Shown: positions 1 to 8,807 of the stretch, piece by piece
How positions within the stretch are numbered: position 1 is the first letter of the stretch
Layout: each line of letters begins with the position of its first letter
NCBI GenBank assembly: GCA_021296235.1
Contig: JAGWAS010000010.1
Location: 173,919-218,421 of the forward strand
Length of the DNA: 44,503 nt
DNA from: Paracoccaceae bacterium
Lineage (GTDB): Bacteria > Pseudomonadota > Alphaproteobacteria > Rhodobacterales > Rhodobacteraceae
Direction of reading: 5' to 3'
The notes under the pieces: generated by a model
Seen by the model: only the letters and a program-made list of their open reading frames with translations
Told to the model about the DNA's origin: nothing
The model's database searches: none
Program-made: the position numbers and the translations under genes

Positions 1-2
1 TT

Positions 3-77
3 GGCAACCACCCATTTCTGGTGAAAGGGTTCAATCCTCCGGTGTTGACCGGCTCGTTTGATGCACACCTGAAATGA
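3..77 (+). CDS. Possible C-terminal end of an upstream gene (partial)
   Basis: A reading frame is open from the window edge for 24 codons and ends at TGA 75-77. The peptide (starting GNHPFLVKGFNPPV) has a protein-like composition, while the other two forward frames stop early or look random. I do not recognise the family. It would end about 120 bases before the MOSC-domain gene on the same strand. The fragment is too short to prove coding. Confidence 0.25.
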   Translation, partial: GNHPFLVKGFNPPVLTGSFDAHLK

Positions 78-198
78 CCTGATAATTCTTTCCGACAACA
101 GCGGCTGAATCGCCGCAAATCGGTTGCATTGCACGAAACCAGAACATATCCGCCGGAGCAGATGGGATGACCATTCAGCAGCAGCAGGATCAATCTTC

Positions 199-822
199 AT
201 GTCGTCATTTCGTGATCCGGGATTCAGCGCCCAGGTGAGGTGGCTTGGTTGCGTTGGCAATCGGGACCTTTCCTTGCGTTCGGCAGGGTGCAGCGATGTC
301 GCACTGACATTTGCTGGAATCGCGGGCGAGTCACACAGCGGGCTGACCAGACCGGCATGCGTGCGCGTCAGTGACCTTTATGAGTCCGGCACCGAAATCC
401 GCAACACGCGCCAAATTTCAATCGTGTCCGCGGAGGAACTGGAAATCGTTGCTGCGGAGATGGAACTTGACAGGATCAACCCTGGCTTGCTCGGTGCAAA
501 CATGGTCATCAGTGGAATTCCCGAGCTTACTCTGGTTCCACCCGGTTCAAGGATTCAATTTGAGCGCGGAGCAACCGTAACGGTAGATTTGGAAAACCTT
601 CCCTGCAATTTGCCGGCGAGGGAAATTGAATCCGAATTGCCTGGGTTCGGTAAACGGTTCAAGCCCGCGGCAAGAAACCGACGCGGCATAACCGCTTGGG
701 TGGAGCGAGAAGGGATGGTCGGGCTTGGTGATGGTGTCAGATTGTTTGTCCCGGCGCAGCCGCACTGGCCCAAAGCACAGGAACTTGAAGACGGACAAGT
801 CCGCGCCCTGGCGCAGCTCTGA
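199..822 (+). CDS. MOSC domain-containing protein
   Basis: A 207-residue protein whose body matches the MOSC domain (molybdenum cofactor sulfurase C-terminal fold), which binds sulfur or Moco-related ligands. Visible marks are GESHSG near residue 43, a run of the type RNTRQISIVS near 69, LLGANMVISG near 98, and the conserved cysteine C136 in NLPCNLPARE, followed by RRGITAWVEREG at 161. Family proteins of this size are stand-alone MOSC proteins of unknown substrate. The frame is open further upstream, but the ATG at 199 (MSSFRDPG) starts just before the domain; an earlier start would add an unrelated arginine-rich stretch. It lies 180 bases upstream of folD on the same strand, and nothing links the two functionally. 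The MOSC call is firm; the biochemical role is unknown. Confidence 0.8.
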   Translation: MSSFRDPGFSAQVRWLGCVGNRDLSLRSAGCSDVALTFAGIAGESHSGLTRPACVRVSDLYESGTEIRNTRQISIVSAEELEIVAAEMELDRINPGLLGANMVISGIPELTLVPPGSRIQFERGATVTVDLENLPCNLPAREIESELPGFGKRFKPAARNRRGITAWVEREGMVGLGDGVRLFVPAQPHWPKAQELEDGQVRALAQL

Positions 823-1003
823 CCGCCACCGGAATTCATGCACACTTGTTGTCCATCTTGTTGAGGAACGAATCTCACATGAGGAATCAAGATGATTGAT
901 TGATCGTTTTGGGATTGATCGCCATGCCTGGCACGGCGCCGGACATTCAGAAAACGGGCAACGGAAACCGGAATGCGAGAATTCATGATTGAAGGTAATT
1001 CAG

Positions 1004-1906
1004 ATGGCAGCAAAGATAATTGACGGCAAGGCATTCGCCGCCCGATTGCGGTTGCGGGTTGGCGAGGAGGTCGCACTCCTGAATTCAAGGCACGGGACGG
1101 TGCCGGGTTTGGCCGTGGTCCTTGTCGGTGAAGATCCTGCAAGCCGGTTATATGTGCGAAACAAGGCCAAGCAGACAGGCGAAGTCGGGATGGCTTCGTT
1201 CAAGCATTTGCTCGACAAAGACATTGGCCAGCATGAACTGCTGCAGCAGATTGAAGGTTTGAACCGAAATCCGGACGTCCACGGTATTCTCGTGCAGTTG
1301 CCGCTGCCTGCACACATTGATGCAAACTCCGTCATCAATGCCATCAATCCGGCCAAGGATGTTGACGGGTTTCATATCTCGAATGTGGGACGTCTTGGAA
1401 CCGGTCAGGAATGCATGGTGCCGTGCACTCCTCTCGGCTGCCTTATGCTTCTGCGGGATCTCCACGGCAATCTTTCCGGCAAGAGCGCAGTCGTTTTGGG
1501 CCGCTCCAACATCGTTGGCAAGCCGATGGCCAATCTGTTGCTGAAGGAAAACTGCACGGTAACCGTTGCTCACAGCAGAACCAGGGATTTGCCGGAGGTT
1601 TGCCGAGATGCCGACATTTTGGTGGCGGCGGTCGGGCGGCCCGAATTCGTAAAGGGCAACTGGATCCGGGAAGGTGCAACAATAATAGATGTTGGCATAA
1701 ACCGGGTAGCGGCCGCGGATCTTGGCGACGGCGAAACCCGAATCGTTGGCGATGTCGATTATGCGGAATGCAGCACGGTAGCGGGCGCAATCACGCCAGT
1801 GCCGGGAGGTGTTGGCCCCATGACGATCGCCTGCCTGCTTGCAAACACTGTCACCGCTTGTTGCCGCGCCAACGCGTTTGACGAGCCAAAGGATTTGGTT
1901 GTCTAA
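1004..1906 (+). CDS. folD: Bifunctional methylenetetrahydrofolate dehydrogenase / methenyltetrahydrofolate cyclohydrolase FolD
   Basis: Interconverts 5,10-methylene-, 5,10-methenyl- and 10-formyl-tetrahydrofolate with NADP in the cytoplasm, supplying one-carbon units for purines and fMet. The 300-residue protein has the usual length and all family marks: Y50 and the catalytic lysine K54 in YVRNK, VQLPLP at 97-102, KDVDGFH at 118-124, the nucleotide-binding [13 protein letters not shown] at 163-175, and the C-terminal [11 protein letters not shown] at 264-274. An upstream TTG at 989 also keeps the frame open, but ATG 1004 is preceded by GAAGG at 991-995 with good spacing and gives the standard N-terminus MAAKIIDGK. 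Its stop overlaps the convergent pdeM stop by four bases. A second folate enzyme, 5-formyl-THF cyclo-ligase, lies 17 kb away. Confidence 0.97.
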   Translation: MAAKIIDGKAFAARLRLRVGEEVALLNSRHGTVPGLAVVLVGEDPASRLYVRNKAKQTGEVGMASFKHLLDKDIGQHELLQQIEGLNRNPDVHGILVQLPLPAHIDANSVINAINPAKDVDGFHISNVGRLGTGQECMVPCTPLGCLMLLRDLHGNLSGKSAVVLGRSNIVGKPMANLLLKENCTVTVAHSRTRDLPEVCRDADILVAAVGRPEFVKGNWIREGATIIDVGINRVAAADLGDGETRIVGDVDYAECSTVAGAITPVPGGVGPMTIACLLANTVTACCRANAFDEPKDLVV

Positions 1907-2628
1907 CTTAACTTGGAACTTCGTCGGCCGGAAAACCCTGCTGGCATCGGAATCATGCTTGCTCGGTTCCCAGTTGCAATGGCCACGGCACCTTGATTCA
2001 TGAGAGATGAAAGGGGTTGCTCGCGGCAATCCATGCCACCGGTGTAGGTGCCATACGCCGGAAGAATGATTCTGTTCCGATCAACGAGAAAGCACGCACG
2101 GCTAATGCGCCTTCCCTTGGCGGACAAGCTGATCTTCGGATGATAGTGTCCCGAAATCTCGCCAGTGCAGCCTTCGGTTGCGATATGCCGGAAAATGAGG
2201 CAGGCGATTTTGACCTCCGGAACGATTTCGCCGGCGGCGACCTGCGGATTGGCATCATGGTTGCCGCACACCCAAATCCAGCGGCAGCCTCGCTGAAGGG
2301 TTTCGATCTGTTTTCCGTGGAACTGCGAGACCTGTGCCGCTGCCGGGTCGTCGTCAAAACTGTCGCCTAGGCAGATAACAGTTGCCGGATTTGTTGCATT
2401 GAGATCGTCCTGTAGCCTGGCAAGGGCGTCGGTCGTTTCGTATGGCGGCAGCAGGCTGCCGCCTCTGCGGGCAATTCGCTGGGATTTTCCGAGATGAAGG
2501 TCGGCGACAGCGATGACATTCAGTTCGGGGAACTGAAGTGCGCCGCTTGCAAGGGCCCGAACAGCGAGGTTGCAAAACTGGAATTCCACATGTCTTTTCC
2601 CCCGCAGAATAAAGTTGGTGTCATGCAT
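1903..2628 (-). CDS. pdeM: Ligase-associated DNA damage response metallophosphoesterase PdeM
   Basis: A 241-residue calcineurin-type phosphoesterase. The metal-binding series is complete: DLHLGK (DxH), GDSFDD (GDxxD), CGNHDAN (GNHD) and GHYHP (GHxH). Together with the upstream gene this identifies the family usually found with an ATP-dependent DNA ligase, an exonuclease and an Lhr-like helicase in bacterial DNA-repair clusters. Its ATG at 2628 overlaps the helicase stop by eight bases, so the two are almost certainly translated together. The convergent folD stop overlaps its own stop by four bases. The ligase and exonuclease partners are not adjacent. The family assignment is firm; the substrate is not known from sequence. 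Confidence 0.9.
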   Translation of the reverse strand: MHDTNFILRGKRHVEFQFCNLAVRALASGALQFPELNVIAVADLHLGKSQRIARRGGSLLPPYETTDALARLQDDLNATNPATVICLGDSFDDDPAAAQVSQFHGKQIETLQRGCRWIWVCGNHDANPQVAAGEIVPEVKIACLIFRHIATEGCTGEISGHYHPKISLSAKGRRISRACFLVDRNRIILPAYGTYTGGMDCREQPLSSLMNQGAVAIATGNRASMIPMPAGFSGRRSSKLS

Positions 2629-5017
2629 GGCAGTGAACTTGGTCGGCTGCGTCCGTAGCTTCAGCTTGCAGCGCCATTTCCCCGATCAAAATCTCCTCCG
2701 CCTTGCCGCGTATCGGAACGGTTCCCACTTCAAGCAGCAAAGGCGCGGCAAACGGTGTCACCTTCTCTGTCCTCACATGGTCAATTCGGTTGCCGACCCG
2801 CCCAATCATTTCCTCAATCCTCGAAAAATCAACCAATCCCCTCATTGCTTCCTCACGCGTAATTTTCAGCAGGATGTGATCGGGGTCATGTTTGCGCAGA
2901 GTGTCGTAGATGATGTCCGTCGAAAACGTGATTTGACGGCCGGTTCTGCGCTTGCCGGGAACAGTTCTTTCGATCAAGCCGGAGACTGTGGCCACACCCC
3001 GAAAGGTTCTCTTCATCACGGCATTTTCGGCCAACCACGAATCAAGGCCGTCACGCAGATCCTGGGCATTTAGCAAAGTGGCTGGGTCATCCAACGGGGT
3101 CAGGCCCCAAATGAGCACCGCATAGTCGTTGGAAACGAAACCCAGTGGATTTAGGCCGGAATCCTCCATCTTTCTTGTCAGCACCAAGCCCAGTGTCTGC
3201 AGAGCGTTTCTGCCGGCAAAACCATAGAAGCACGAACACTCCTTGCCTTCGTGCCGAAAACTCTCAACCAACAGCCTGTCCGCCCTTGGGATCACCGACA
3301 TCTTGTTTTGGGTGTGCAGCCATTGGCGGATATCCTCCGGAAGACTTGGCCAACCGCTGGTTTGGAGCAATGTCAGCACCCGGTGGCAGAGACGAGTTGA
3401 GGAAGCAAATTTTGTCCCCGAGAACACGGCGATCTTGGGCACTCCGGATCGTTCGCGACTGACTTCAACAACCATCTCGCGAATTGATTCGTGGCGAACC
3501 GTCTCACCTCCGATTAGAAATGTGTCACCGGGAACCAAGGTCGCCGCAAATGCCTCTTCCAACTCACCCAATGGCGTTCCTCCCCGTTTCTTGACCAGGC
3601 GCACCTTTAGTTTTTCCGAATCGACTATCGTTCCAATATTCATGCGAATTGCCCTGCTCGTTCGCGGATCCCGCAATCGCCAACCGCATTCATCGTCCCA
3701 TTGCAACCTGCGCCACCGGTCATAGGCATTCAGCGCGTATCCGCCGGTTGCGCAGAAATTCAGGCACGCATCGAAATCACTTCTGCTCAGCTGTCGGTAT
3801 GGCCCGGCTCCCCGGATTTCGTTGAAGAGTTGATCCTCCCTGAATGACCCGGCGCAGGCCGCAATCATGATGTGCTGACATACCACGTCCTTTGAACCGG
3901 GTTCCTTCGGTTCACCGTCAAGATCCTCTTCCCGCACCGCCTCGAGAGCGGCCACGCATTCGATCACCTCGAATCTGTTGGCCGGCACGATCAAAGCTCG
4001 TGAAGGCGTTTCATAGCTGTGGTTCGACCGCCCAATTCGCTGAACCAGCCGTTTTATGTTCTTGGGAGCACCAACTTGAATCACAAGATCGACATCGCCC
4101 CAGTCAATTCCAAGATCAAGTGTTCCGGTGCTCATTGCATTTTCTACCCTGGTCCGGGCTTCCCGGGAAAGGGAGCCGTGGTGGATGGCCAACGGCAATC
4201 CTTCGGAATTCTCGTTCCAAAGTGCTTGGAAGTACAGCTCCGCTTGTGCCCTCGTGTTGATGAAGACCAGGGTTGTTCCGGCAGTCCTGATTTCGCGGAG
4301 CACATCCGGCACGGAGTGCCGGGCGCCACCGCCGCTCCATGGCGGCGGCTTGCTGGTTTCCAGCATGCTGATGTTCGGGGACGGACCCGGCTCCGCAAGC
4401 ACTGTCCGGCAGCCGCCTGGGGTTGCGGACATGAAGTTCGCCATCTCGGCCGGGTCGCGGACCGTAGCCGACAGCCCAACACGTCTCAAATTTGGAGCCA
4501 TTCGCTGGAGCCTTGATGCGCACAGCATCAACTGGTCGCCCCGTTTTGACTCCGCCAAAGCGTGGATCTCATCAAAAATCACGCGCTTCAGCGATTTGAA
4601 TATCCTGAAGGCGTCGGGATAGGTTAGCATCAGCGCCAGCGATTCTGGCGTTGTGAGCAGTATATGGGGAGGTTCAACCCGCTGCCGTCGGCGAGCCGAC
4701 TGTCCCGTGTCCCCGGTTCGATCCTCAATCCGGATCGGCAAACCCAATTCAGTTGCCGGCCTGGAAAGATTGCGCTTCATGTCTGCTGCCAATGCCTTCA
4801 GCGGTGAGACATAGAGCGTGTGGAGTCCCGGATTTCCGCCGTCGGCAAGTTCGATCAACGTCGGGAGGAATCCTGCAAGTGTCTTGCCGCCGCCGGTGGG
4901 TGCGATGAGCAGAAGCGCTTCCTCCCCGGAGCGGCGGATCATTTCCGCTTGATGCGGACGCAAAGTCCAACCCCGTGAACTAAACCAGTCCAGGAACGGA
5001 TCGGGGAGCAATGTCAA
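2621..5017 (-). CDS. Ligase-associated DEXH-box DNA helicase (Lhr-like)
   Basis: A 798-residue superfamily 2 helicase of the shorter Lhr type associated with DNA ligase clusters. Motifs in order: Walker A TGGGKT at 41-46, LYVSPLKALA near 68, TTPESL near 122, the DEIH box at 149-152, LSATVRDP (motif III), and QRIGRSNH (motif VI). The C-terminal half carries the winged-helix and Lhr-specific region and ends with a domain that overlaps pdeM. The start appears to be a TTG at 5017: a GGAG sits seven bases before it on the minus strand and the product begins MTLLPDPFLDWF, as family members do. Just upstream lies a palindrome (5055-5080). It probably acts in DNA repair with PdeM; the ligase partner must be elsewhere. 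Confidence 0.92.
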   Translation of the reverse strand: MTLLPDPFLDWFSSRGWTLRPHQAEMIRRSGEEALLLIAPTGGGKTLAGFLPTLIELADGGNPGLHTLYVSPLKALAADMKRNLSRPATELGLPIRIEDRTGDTGQSARRRQRVEPPHILLTTPESLALMLTYPDAFRIFKSLKRVIFDEIHALAESKRGDQLMLCASRLQRMAPNLRRVGLSATVRDPAEMANFMSATPGGCRTVLAEPGPSPNISMLETSKPPPWSGGGARHSVPDVLREIRTAGTTLVFINTRAQAELYFQALWNENSEGLPLAIHHGSLSREARTRVENAMSTGTLDLGIDWGDVDLVIQVGAPKNIKRLVQRIGRSNHSYETPSRALIVPANRFEVIECVAALEAVREEDLDGEPKEPGSKDVVCQHIMIAACAGSFREDQLFNEIRGAGPYRQLSRSDFDACLNFCATGGYALNAYDRWRRLQWDDECGWRLRDPRTSRAIRMNIGTIVDSEKLKVRLVKKRGGTPLGELEEAFAATLVPGDTFLIGGETVRHESIREMVVEVSRERSGVPKIAVFSGTKFASSTRLCHRVLTLLQTSGWPSLPEDIRQWLHTQNKMSVIPRADRLLVESFRHEGKECSCFYGFAGRNALQTLGLVLTRKMEDSGLNPLGFVSNDYAVLIWGLTPLDDPATLLNAQDLRDGLDSWLAENAVMKRTFRGVATVSGLIERTVPGKRRTGRQITFSTDIIYDTLRKHDPDHILLKITREEAMRGLVDFSRIEEMIGRVGNRIDHVRTEKVTPFAAPLLLEVGTVPIRGKAEEILIGEMALQAEATDAADQVHCHA

Positions 5018-5054
5018 TGGTGGTCTCCGGTGTCGCGATCATGGTGCTTTATCG

Positions 5055-5080
5055 GGCATGGAATTGAAAATTCCAATGCC
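5055..5080 (-). promoter_or_regulatory. Palindrome upstream of the helicase-pdeM operon
   Basis: The perfect inverted repeat TGGAATT-GAA-AATTCCA occupies 5059-5075 and extends outward, with one bulged base, to GGCAT/ATGCC. It lies 38-63 bases before the helicase TTG start. It could be a protein-binding operator or a hairpin in the leader RNA. It does not match the GTTC-N7-GTTC LexA box known in alphaproteobacteria. Function is inferred from position only. Confidence 0.35.
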
Positions 5081-5263
5081 GGGAGTGGGCCGTTGCCCAA
5101 TGTGTGCAAAGCGGGTTGATCTTGTCTTCTTTCCCAAACAGCGAATCCGACGGCAAAATCGGTTCAGGGTCGAATGTTTGCATCCGCGTTGAAAGTCATA
5201 TGGCAACCTCATTGTTCAATTTGCCAATATGCCACATTGAGGCTAGGGTTAATCAATTCCCCT

Positions 5264-5337
5264 GGCGAGTTGGCGGAGTGGCTACGCAGCGGATTGCAAA
5301 TCCGTGTACACCGGTTCGAATCCGGTACTCGCCTCCA
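5264..5337 (+). tRNA. tRNA-Cys (GCA)
   Basis: A full cloverleaf: acceptor arms GGCGAGT (5264-5270) and ACTCGCC (5327-5333), anticodon stem GCGGA/TCCGT around loop TTGCAAA giving anticodon GCA, T-arm with TTCGAAT, discriminator T at 5334 as expected for cysteine, and an encoded CCA at 5335-5337. It stands alone between the divergent helicase operon and the H-NS-family gene. Confidence 0.97.
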
Positions 5338-5710
5338 AACATTTCTTGGATCAGAAGCTGCCCGGCAAACGCGGGATCACAAACAATTCATGACATGGTC
5401 GACCGCAAGTCAGGTCGAATCGGCAATCTCAATCGAGGCGGCAGAACTGGCGATGCAAATTCCGCCCGCGCACTTCGGCAGAACCGGAAGAGTTCCATGT
5501 GCCGTTGTACAAAGGATCATGAGCAAAATGCACCATGCCGCCACTGCTTGGCCGCAACATGACAGTTTCAGCCGGTGTTGCATTCGCCACCCCAGAGGAT
5601 TATTGTACGGGTTCAAAGTCTAACGAGGAATTGGATTTTCAGGCAGCCGGCCGAGTGCGTTGGCAACACCGCAACGAACGCGAAGTTGGCAAGTTATCCA
5701 GTGCCCTTAT
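5338..5710. other. Intergenic stretch with no recognisable gene
   Basis: About 370 bases between tRNA-Cys and the H-NS-family promoter. Short open frames exist on both strands, but their peptides show no family resemblance, good ribosome-binding site or conserved-looking composition. No strong terminator is seen after the tRNA. Confidence 0.5.
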
Positions 5711-5740
5711 TTGACTTGAAATGTATTTAAAACAGATTAT
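5711..5740 (+). promoter_or_regulatory. Candidate sigma-70-type promoter for the H-NS-family gene
   Basis: TTGACT at 5711-5716 (five of six matches to the -35 consensus) is followed after 18 bases by GATTAT at 5735-5740, a moderate -10 match. The region from about 5705 to 5776 is clearly more AT-rich than its surroundings, as is common upstream of H-NS-type genes. The gene's ATG is at 5777. Confidence 0.4.
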
Positions 5741-5776
5741 TGAAATTACATTAATGAATGAGAAAGGCATTAGGCA

Positions 5777-6130
5777 ATGATAAAACAATCTGAATTGAAT
5801 GCGATGACTCGCACACAACTCGAAGCGTTGCTGAAAAAAGTTCAGAAAACCCTCGACGGCCGGTCGGATGGGGTCAGAAAGACAAAGGCGATTGTGCAGT
5901 TGACGAAACTGGCAAAGAAACATGGGTTTTCACTCGATGAATTGATGGATTCCGGCGGAAAAAAGAGGGTCGTAAAACGAGGTCGTGGCTTGGCAGGGCG
6001 GAAGGTTCCGCCAAAATATCAAGATCCCGACAGCCCTTCTCTGAAGTGGAGTGGAAGAGGGCGGAACCCGAAATGGGTCGACGCTGCACTAGCCCGCGGC
6101 CTCACGATGGAAGATTTGAAAATCCGCTGA
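5777..6130 (+). CDS. H-NS family nucleoid-associated regulator
   Basis: A 117-residue DNA-binding protein. The C-terminal third has the H-NS AT-hook-like motif: PPKYQDPDSPSLKWSGRGRNPKWV near residues 78-101 matches the family pattern KYrnP-x-W-GRGR-P-W. The N-terminal part (about 1-55) is a charged helical oligomerisation region (MTRTQLEALLKKVQKTLDG). Such proteins bind curved AT-rich DNA and silence or tune transcription of acquired and metabolic genes; the Rhodobacter relative HvrA/Spb controls photosynthesis genes. The gene is monocistronic, with an AT-rich promoter region before it and acetoacetyl-CoA synthetase 180 bases after it. The family is firm; its targets are unknown. Confidence 0.88.
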   Translation: MIKQSELNAMTRTQLEALLKKVQKTLDGRSDGVRKTKAIVQLTKLAKKHGFSLDELMDSGGKKRVVKRGRGLAGRKVPPKYQDPDSPSLKWSGRGRNPKWVDAALARGLTMEDLKIR

Positions 6131-6309
6131 CATTGAACCATGCAATAATCGCAGTGCGGCAATTGTCGACTGGGTGTCACGGCATTGGCGCTGGAACTCC
6201 ATCCGGAGTATTGCAATATGCCAACGGTTGGGACACCGCCAGTTGGCGAGTCGATAAGTGGTTCAAATACAGTGCCGTTTGGTAAAGTGAGACACTGCGG
6301 ACAGCTTAA

Positions 6310-8271
6310 ATGACAGCAGAACTTTGGCGACCGTCGTTCGAACGGGCACACGGCACGCTTCTGGCTCGTTTCATGCATTACACCGGAGTCGGTGTCGGTA
6401 GCGATCGACTTGACTATGATGAGCTTTGGGAGCACTCAATTGGCGAACCAGAGTCTTTTTGGGGCAATTTTTGGGATTTTTGCGGTGTCATCGGGAGACG
6501 GGGTGAAACCGTACTCGAACGCGGAAAAACAATTGCGGATGCGAGGTTTTTCCCCGATGCCAGGCTGAACTACGCTGAAAATATCCTGACAAAACCTGAC
6601 ACTGAATTCAGGTTGATTTTTTATGGGGAAACCGGCCAAAGACGCGAATTGAATCGAAACCAGTTATTCCGGCTTGTTGCGCAAATTCAGGATGGATTGC
6701 GGCGGGACGGCGTGAGCGTCGGCGACCGGGTGGTTGGTGTTGTTCCTAATACGCCGGAGACGGCGGCCATTTTGTTGGCTGTTGCTGGACTTGGAGCCGT
6801 CTGGTCGTCATGTTCACCGGATTTCGGCAAGGCCGGAATCTTGGACAGGTTCAAGCAACTCAATCCCAAGGTTATGTTTTGCTCCGACGGTTATTTTTAC
6901 GGTGGAAAGTGGTTCGATACGATTGAAACCGCCGTTGAAGTTGCAAGTGAATTGGATTTGGGTCCGAGGTTGGTTGTTTGTCCCTATGAAGGGGCGGATG
7001 CTGACTTTGAGTCCGGGAGCGGAGGCGGCTTGTCGCTTTCGGATTACATGTGCGGTTCAAAAAATTTCGAACCCTTTTTCGAACGAGTCGGTTTTTGCGA
7101 TCCAGGGTTTATACTGTTTTCGTCAGGGACGACCGGACTCCCGAAATGCATCGTGCACAGTGTCGGTGGTACGCTGCTGCAGCATCTCAAGGAGCATCGC
7201 CTCCAATGTGACATAAAACCGGGTGATCGAGTGATGTTTTTCACCACTTGCGGCTGGATGATGTGGAACTGGTTGATGAGTGCAATGGCGTCTGGGGCGT
7301 CGCTGGTGCTGTTTGATGGATCGCCGTTGTATCCAGGTTCAGATCGACTCGCCCGAATTGCCGAAGCAGAACGCGTTACTCATTTTGGTGCCTCGGCCAA
7401 GTATTTCGATGCTTGTGCGAAAGCTGGGGCAACTCCGGCTGCAAGTTGCGATCTTGAATCACTTCGTACGGTTCTCTCAACCGGATCCCCATTGTCTCCA
7501 GAGGCGTTCGATTATGTCTATTCGGATTGGAAGGATGACATTTGCCTTTCGTCAATAGCGGGTGGAACAGACATAATTGGCTGCTTCGTTGGGGGCAGCC
7601 CAGTCAGCCCGGTAATTCGCGGCCAATGTCAAAAGCGGCATCTCGGCATGAATGTGAAAGTGTTTGATGAGTGGGGCACAGAAATTGTTGGCAGGCCGGG
7701 TGAACTGGTTTGCGTCTCGCCCCATCCGTCAATGCCGGTCGGTTTTCTGAACGACCCCGACGGAAAGCGGTACCGCGAAGCATACTTCTCCCGCTTTCCG
7801 GACGTCTGGCATCATGGCGATTGGGTTGAACTGACCGCGGAGGGGGGATTGGTGTTCTACGGCCGGTCGGATGCCACGCTCAATCCAGGTGGGGTTCGAA
7901 TCGGAACAGCCGAGATTTACCGTCCGGTGGAAGGAATGGATGAGATCGTGGAGGCGTTGGTTGTGGGAAGGTCCAAAGGAGCTGACACCCAAATCGTCCT
8001 TTTCGTCAGATTGCGGCCGGACGTGGAACTGACGGCGTTGCTGAAAGATGTGATCAGACGTGAGATTCGAAGGCAAGCGTCACCTCGGCATGTTCCTTCC
8101 GAAATCATTGCCGTTCCGGATATTCCACGCACGAAGTCCGGGAAGATCGTTGAACTGGCGGTGCGAGACGTAATTGAGGGCAATTCGGTCCGCAACACCG
8201 AGGCACTGGCCAATCCCGAAGCGCTGGAATTCTTCCGAAACCTCCCCGACATGGCGGCCAGCGGAACCTGA
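6310..8271 (+). CDS. Acetoacetate--CoA ligase (acetoacetyl-CoA synthetase)
   Basis: Activates acetoacetate to acetoacetyl-CoA with ATP in the cytoplasm, feeding ketone-body or polyhydroxybutyrate breakdown products back into metabolism. At 653 residues it has the usual family length. It is an ANL-superfamily enzyme: the phosphate loop is SSGTTGLPK at 271-279, an ACS-type N-terminal cap carries the LWEHSI/FW pattern near residues 38-50, GGTDIIGCFVGG is the acetoacetyl-CoA synthetase signature, and the regulatory/catalytic lysine lies in RTKSGK (K612). The start is the ATG at 6310; its ribosome-binding site is weak. A clear intrinsic terminator follows 50 bases after the stop, so the gene is probably transcribed alone. 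Acetyl- or propionyl-CoA synthetase is less likely given the GGTDI signature. Confidence 0.93.
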   Translation: MTAELWRPSFERAHGTLLARFMHYTGVGVGSDRLDYDELWEHSIGEPESFWGNFWDFCGVIGRRGETVLERGKTIADARFFPDARLNYAENILTKPDTEFRLIFYGETGQRRELNRNQLFRLVAQIQDGLRRDGVSVGDRVVGVVPNTPETAAILLAVAGLGAVWSSCSPDFGKAGILDRFKQLNPKVMFCSDGYFYGGKWFDTIETAVEVASELDLGPRLVVCPYEGADADFESGSGGGLSLSDYMCGSKNFEPFFERVGFCDPGFILFSSGTTGLPKCIVHSVGGTLLQHLKEHRLQCDIKPGDRVMFFTTCGWMMWNWLMSAMASGASLVLFDGSPLYPGSDRLARIAEAERVTHFGASAKYFDACAKAGATPAASCDLESLRTVLSTGSPLSPEAFDYVYSDWKDDICLSSIAGGTDIIGCFVGGSPVSPVIRGQCQKRHLGMNVKVFDEWGTEIVGRPGELVCVSPHPSMPVGFLNDPDGKRYREAYFSRFPDVWHHGDWVELTAEGGLVFYGRSDATLNPGGVRIGTAEIYRPVEGMDEIVEALVVGRSKGADTQIVLFVRLRPDVELTALLKDVIRREIRRQASPRHVPSEIIAVPDIPRTKSGKIVELAVRDVIEGNSVRNTEALANPEALEFFRNLPDMAASGT

Positions 8272-8321
8272 CGTTCGATGTGGCCGTCCGGGTCACACTG
8301 ATGGGCGGCCGCGGAAGGGCA

Positions 8322-8343
8322 TGCCGTTATCGGCAGTTTTTTT
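8322..8343 (+). terminator. Rho-independent terminator after acetoacetyl-CoA synthetase
   Basis: Stem TGCCG (8322-8326), loop TTAT and stem CGGCA (8331-8335) are followed by G and seven T residues (8337-8343). It lies 50 bases after the stop of the ligase gene on the same strand and is the best intrinsic terminator in the window. Confidence 0.8.
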
Positions 8344-8807
8344 CCGGGGTGGCGGGATTTCGTGCGTTTTGAGGTGGTTCGGATTGAGCTGATCCAATGT
8401 CGTGCGATCGTGCCGAATTAAGTCCTGAAATTCAGGATGCTCGTAGAGTAACACCATTGCTGCAACATCTGTTGCAATCCTCGTCGATTGATTGGGCATC
8501 GCCAAGTTTGCATCCTGAATTGAGGTGGTTGGGCTTAAATGTAAGATAGCAGGACAGGTTCGATGCGATTCGGCTTTCGGCATCCAATTGCTCGACAGCA
8601 TTCCTGAATCGGAAAATCAGTCCCCGGAACCACATCTGATGAACGCACAATCTGTTGAACCGGTTTGGGACCTTCCCGCTAGACTTTGAGAGGCGCTCTT
8701 TCTTCCAAAACGATCTTGAGGTTGGATCGGCCGAAAAGTTGCAGACCGGTTGCGGTCTGTGGCACATCTTTTGCGACGATGGATTCCAAGAGCCATTTGA
8801 TTGGAAA
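8344..8807. other. Intergenic stretch with no convincing gene
   Basis: About 460 bases between the terminator and the PIMT-family gene. A minus-strand frame at 8293-8499 could encode 68 residues, but it runs across the terminator hairpin and lacks a good ribosome-binding site. An upstream extension of the PIMT frame (from 8655) does not look like protein sequence. Confidence 0.5.

Noticed and set aside
8293..8499. Minus-strand frame of 68 codons with a plausible-looking peptide (VAAMVLLYEHPEFQDL)
   Set aside because: It crosses the clear terminator of the preceding gene, has no proper ribosome-binding site, and I recognise no family.
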